30,769 nt of DNA. Source: Albibeggiatoa sp964388965 (lineage in GTDB: Bacteria; Pseudomonadota; Gammaproteobacteria; Beggiatoales; Beggiatoaceae). Under the pieces are notes generated by a model that searched no databases, was not told the origin of the DNA, and saw nothing but the letters and a program-made list of their open reading frames with translations. Made by a program: the position numbers and the translations under genes. The number at the start of each line of letters is the position of its first letter. Within the stretch, counting starts at the first letter, position 1. Shown piece by piece: positions 29,129 through 30,769 of this stretch. The stretch spans positions 1-30,769 of the forward strand of contig CAYMCP010000043.1 of NCBI GenBank assembly GCA_964388965.1, written 5' to 3'.

Positions 29129-30559
29129 CTACTCACCACCAAATACATCGACTTGGGAAAATAAACAGGCAGGTGAAGCATGACCAACCATAACAACTTG
29201 ATTTGGTTCACCTTTACCACAATTAGTTACACCTAACATTTCAAATGTATCCTTATTACCGACCATTTTTAAATTACGCCAGAAATTAGCGGAAATACCA
29301 CGATAGTTAGGATTTTTAACTATTTTTGTCAATTTACCATTTTCGATTAATTGTCCATACTCACAACCAAATTGGAATTTATTACGTGAATCATCGATTG
29401 ACCAGGAATTATTTGTTTTCATTAAAATACCGCGCTCGATACTGCTAATCATGTCTATCAAACTACTGTCACCAATTTCTACATTTAAATTTGCCATGCG
29501 ATCAATTGGTGGACGATTCCAACTACTCGCACGAACATTAGCCGTTCCGTTTAGCTTCGCCCGCGCCTGCGATACAAATCCACCTAATGGACGTACTAAA
29601 ATTCCTTTTTCAATTAGCATTACTTTTTCAGCACTTAAACCTTCAGCATCAAACGCATAACTAGCTAATTCTTCTGGATAGGTCGGATCAAAACTAACAT
29701 TTAATAATTCTGAACCGTATTGGTAATTACCAAACATGGACAATTCGACAAAGCTTGTACCTGCGTAATTGCGCTCATCACCTAAAATGCGGTCTAATTC
29801 TAACGGATGCCCAATAGATTCATGGATTTGCAACGCCATTTGATCAGGCATTAACAATAAATCCATATTTTCAGTTGGACAATTTGGTGCGTCCAATAGT
29901 TGTAATGCTTCCTCTGCGAGTTGTTGGCTTAAACCTTCAAATCCTAATCGCTCTAAGGCTTCCAAACCACCTTGATAAGCATAGCCATTACGCAAACTGC
30001 GTATTTGTGTATTTACACCCTGATTTGCTACCACTTCAATATTTGGAATAGTGTAATGATGGCGTTGATAAACTTGACTACCATGATTGGTTAAATAGTA
30101 ATCTTCCTCTTGAATGCCAGATAAACTGACAGTCCAATCGACAATTTTGTCATTTAAATGACAGCGTTCAGATTCTTGCTTTAACAAGTTTAATTTTTCA
30201 TCAATACCGCTTTGCACCCAAACTTTTTGTACTTTTGATTGATATTTTCCTTGTGTAACAGGCATTTTTAGTTGTGATAAATCGGTCACTAAGGCATCAC
30301 GGCTACGGGCAGCCCAATGTTGAGCTTTTAGCATCGCCTGATGTAATCCTTTTTCAGATAAATCACTGGTCGCAGCGTAGCCAAATCCTCGATTATCTAT
30401 TACAATTAACATCGCGCCAACTTCACGTTTAAAAACAGAGGGTTGGATAATGTTTTTTTGAATTTCAAGGGTTTCTTCTTGACGCTCTACATAACGTAAA
30501 GAGCAAAAATCTACATCTGGTGCCACTGTTTCAAAACGTCGCTTTAATACTTGGTACAT
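29129..30559 (-). CDS. TldD/PmbA-family metalloprotease, TldD-like
   Basis: The protein is 476 residues from the ATG at 30557-30559; an ATG two codons upstream at 30565 is also possible, but AAGAG is spaced correctly only for the shorter form. The zinc site HESIGHPLELDR (about residues 250-261) matches the HExxxH motif that marks the active TldD subunit, while PmbA/TldE lacks it. The fold region around GYAATSDLSEKGLHQAMLKA and the C-terminal GGFVSQARAKLNGTANVRASS / CGKGEPNQVVMVGHASPA blocks are family-typical. TldD and TldE together cleave unfolded or modified peptides. No TldE partner is in the window; instead the next gene is a polyferredoxin. This could be a paralogue rather than the housekeeping tldD, so I give no symbol. 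Confidence 0.88.
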   Translation of the reverse strand: MYQVLKRRFETVAPDVDFCSLRYVERQEETLEIQKNIIQPSVFKREVGAMLIVIDNRGFGYAATSDLSEKGLHQAMLKAQHWAARSRDALVTDLSQLKMPVTQGKYQSKVQKVWVQSGIDEKLNLLKQESERCHLNDKIVDWTVSLSGIQEEDYYLTNHGSQVYQRHHYTIPNIEVVANQGVNTQIRSLRNGYAYQGGLEALERLGFEGLSQQLAEEALQLLDAPNCPTENMDLLLMPDQMALQIHESIGHPLELDRILGDERNYAGTSFVELSMFGNYQYGSELLNVSFDPTYPEELASYAFDAEGLSAEKVMLIEKGILVRPLGGFVSQARAKLNGTANVRASSWNRPPIDRMANLNVEIGDSSLIDMISSIERGILMKTNNSWSIDDSRNKFQFGCEYGQLIENGKLTKIVKNPNYRGISANFWRNLKMVGNKDTFEMLGVTNCGKGEPNQVVMVGHASPACLFSQVDVFGGE

Positions 30560-30565
30560 GGGCAT

Positions 30566-30769
30566 CTCTTTTTTAACAATCTAAACACAAGCTGGCATTC
30601 TCTTTGTTATATGGAATACAGTCATTACAAACTATTCCTACCTAGTTTGAACTATGGCAAGATACTCTGAATGCTGGTCACATTCTGGGTATCGAATATT
30701 TTTTAACAGATTTCCCGTTATTTCAAACTTATCTAAACCTATCCATAGATAACTATTTATCGATTTAGT
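30566..30769. other. Upstream region of the TldD-like gene
   Basis: These 204 AT-rich bases reach the window edge. They presumably contain the promoter of the TldD-polyferredoxin operon. I see no convincing promoter hexamers or ORF. Confidence 0.4.

Overview
This AT-rich window (roughly 37-38 % G+C by eye) looks like the chromosome of a gammaproteobacterium of the Thiotrichales / Beggiatoa type. The basis is the set of ordinary gammaproteobacterial housekeeping genes (glnD, maeB with its phosphotransacetylase-like tail, purM, recG, gspE) mixed with many toxin-antitoxin (TA) modules, PIN-like proteins, a REP-type transposase and small hairpin repeats. No rRNA gene is present, so the assignment is an inference.

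Layout. (1) 1-2870 is an accessory island. It holds a REP-associated tyrosine transposase (RAYT), perfect 28-bp palindromes upstream of it and one near-perfect copy inside its reading frame, and two PIN-toxin TA pairs, each bounded by copies of one ~70-86 bp direct repeat. (2) 2870-8540, all on the minus strand, is a signalling block: a chemoreceptor with four ~91-residue HAMP-like repeats, a hybrid histidine kinase with two receivers (one lacking its phospho-acceptor Asp), and a small zincin-like protein. (3) 8859-10809 carries an OsmC-family protein, a probable lipoprotein and an M48 (LoiP/YggG-type) lipoprotein protease. (4) 11057-17587 has maeB, divergent from glnD, followed by glf. (5) 17700-20165 is a second accessory island: two DUF433/DUF5615 antitoxin/PIN-like pairs, each followed by the same terminator-like hairpin repeat, a frameshifted AbrB-type antitoxin, and the 5' stub of a transposase. 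(6) 20230-27170 has purM, gspE, a secreted parvulin-type prolyl isomerase, a DUF1269-like membrane protein, a YefM/YoeB-like pair and recG. (7) 27300-28020 has a very small exported coiled-coil ORF, a MITE-like element, and a 14-bp terminal-inverted-repeat pair enclosing a HicA-like relic. (8) 28047-30565 is a two-gene operon: a TldD-family protease and a polyferredoxin.

Functionally the core genes cover nitrogen-status signalling (GlnD), C4/C2 carbon balance (MaeB), purine synthesis (PurM), protein secretion and envelope quality control (GspE, parvulin, M48 protease), sensing (MCP, hybrid kinase) and DNA repair (RecG). The least ordinary parts are the two TA islands, which share a cassette-like layout of one TA module per repeat unit; the palindrome embedded in the RAYT gene; the two-copy MITE-like family; and the TldD-polyferredoxin operon. 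I did not find a clear multi-gene defence system, CRISPR array, tRNA or rRNA.
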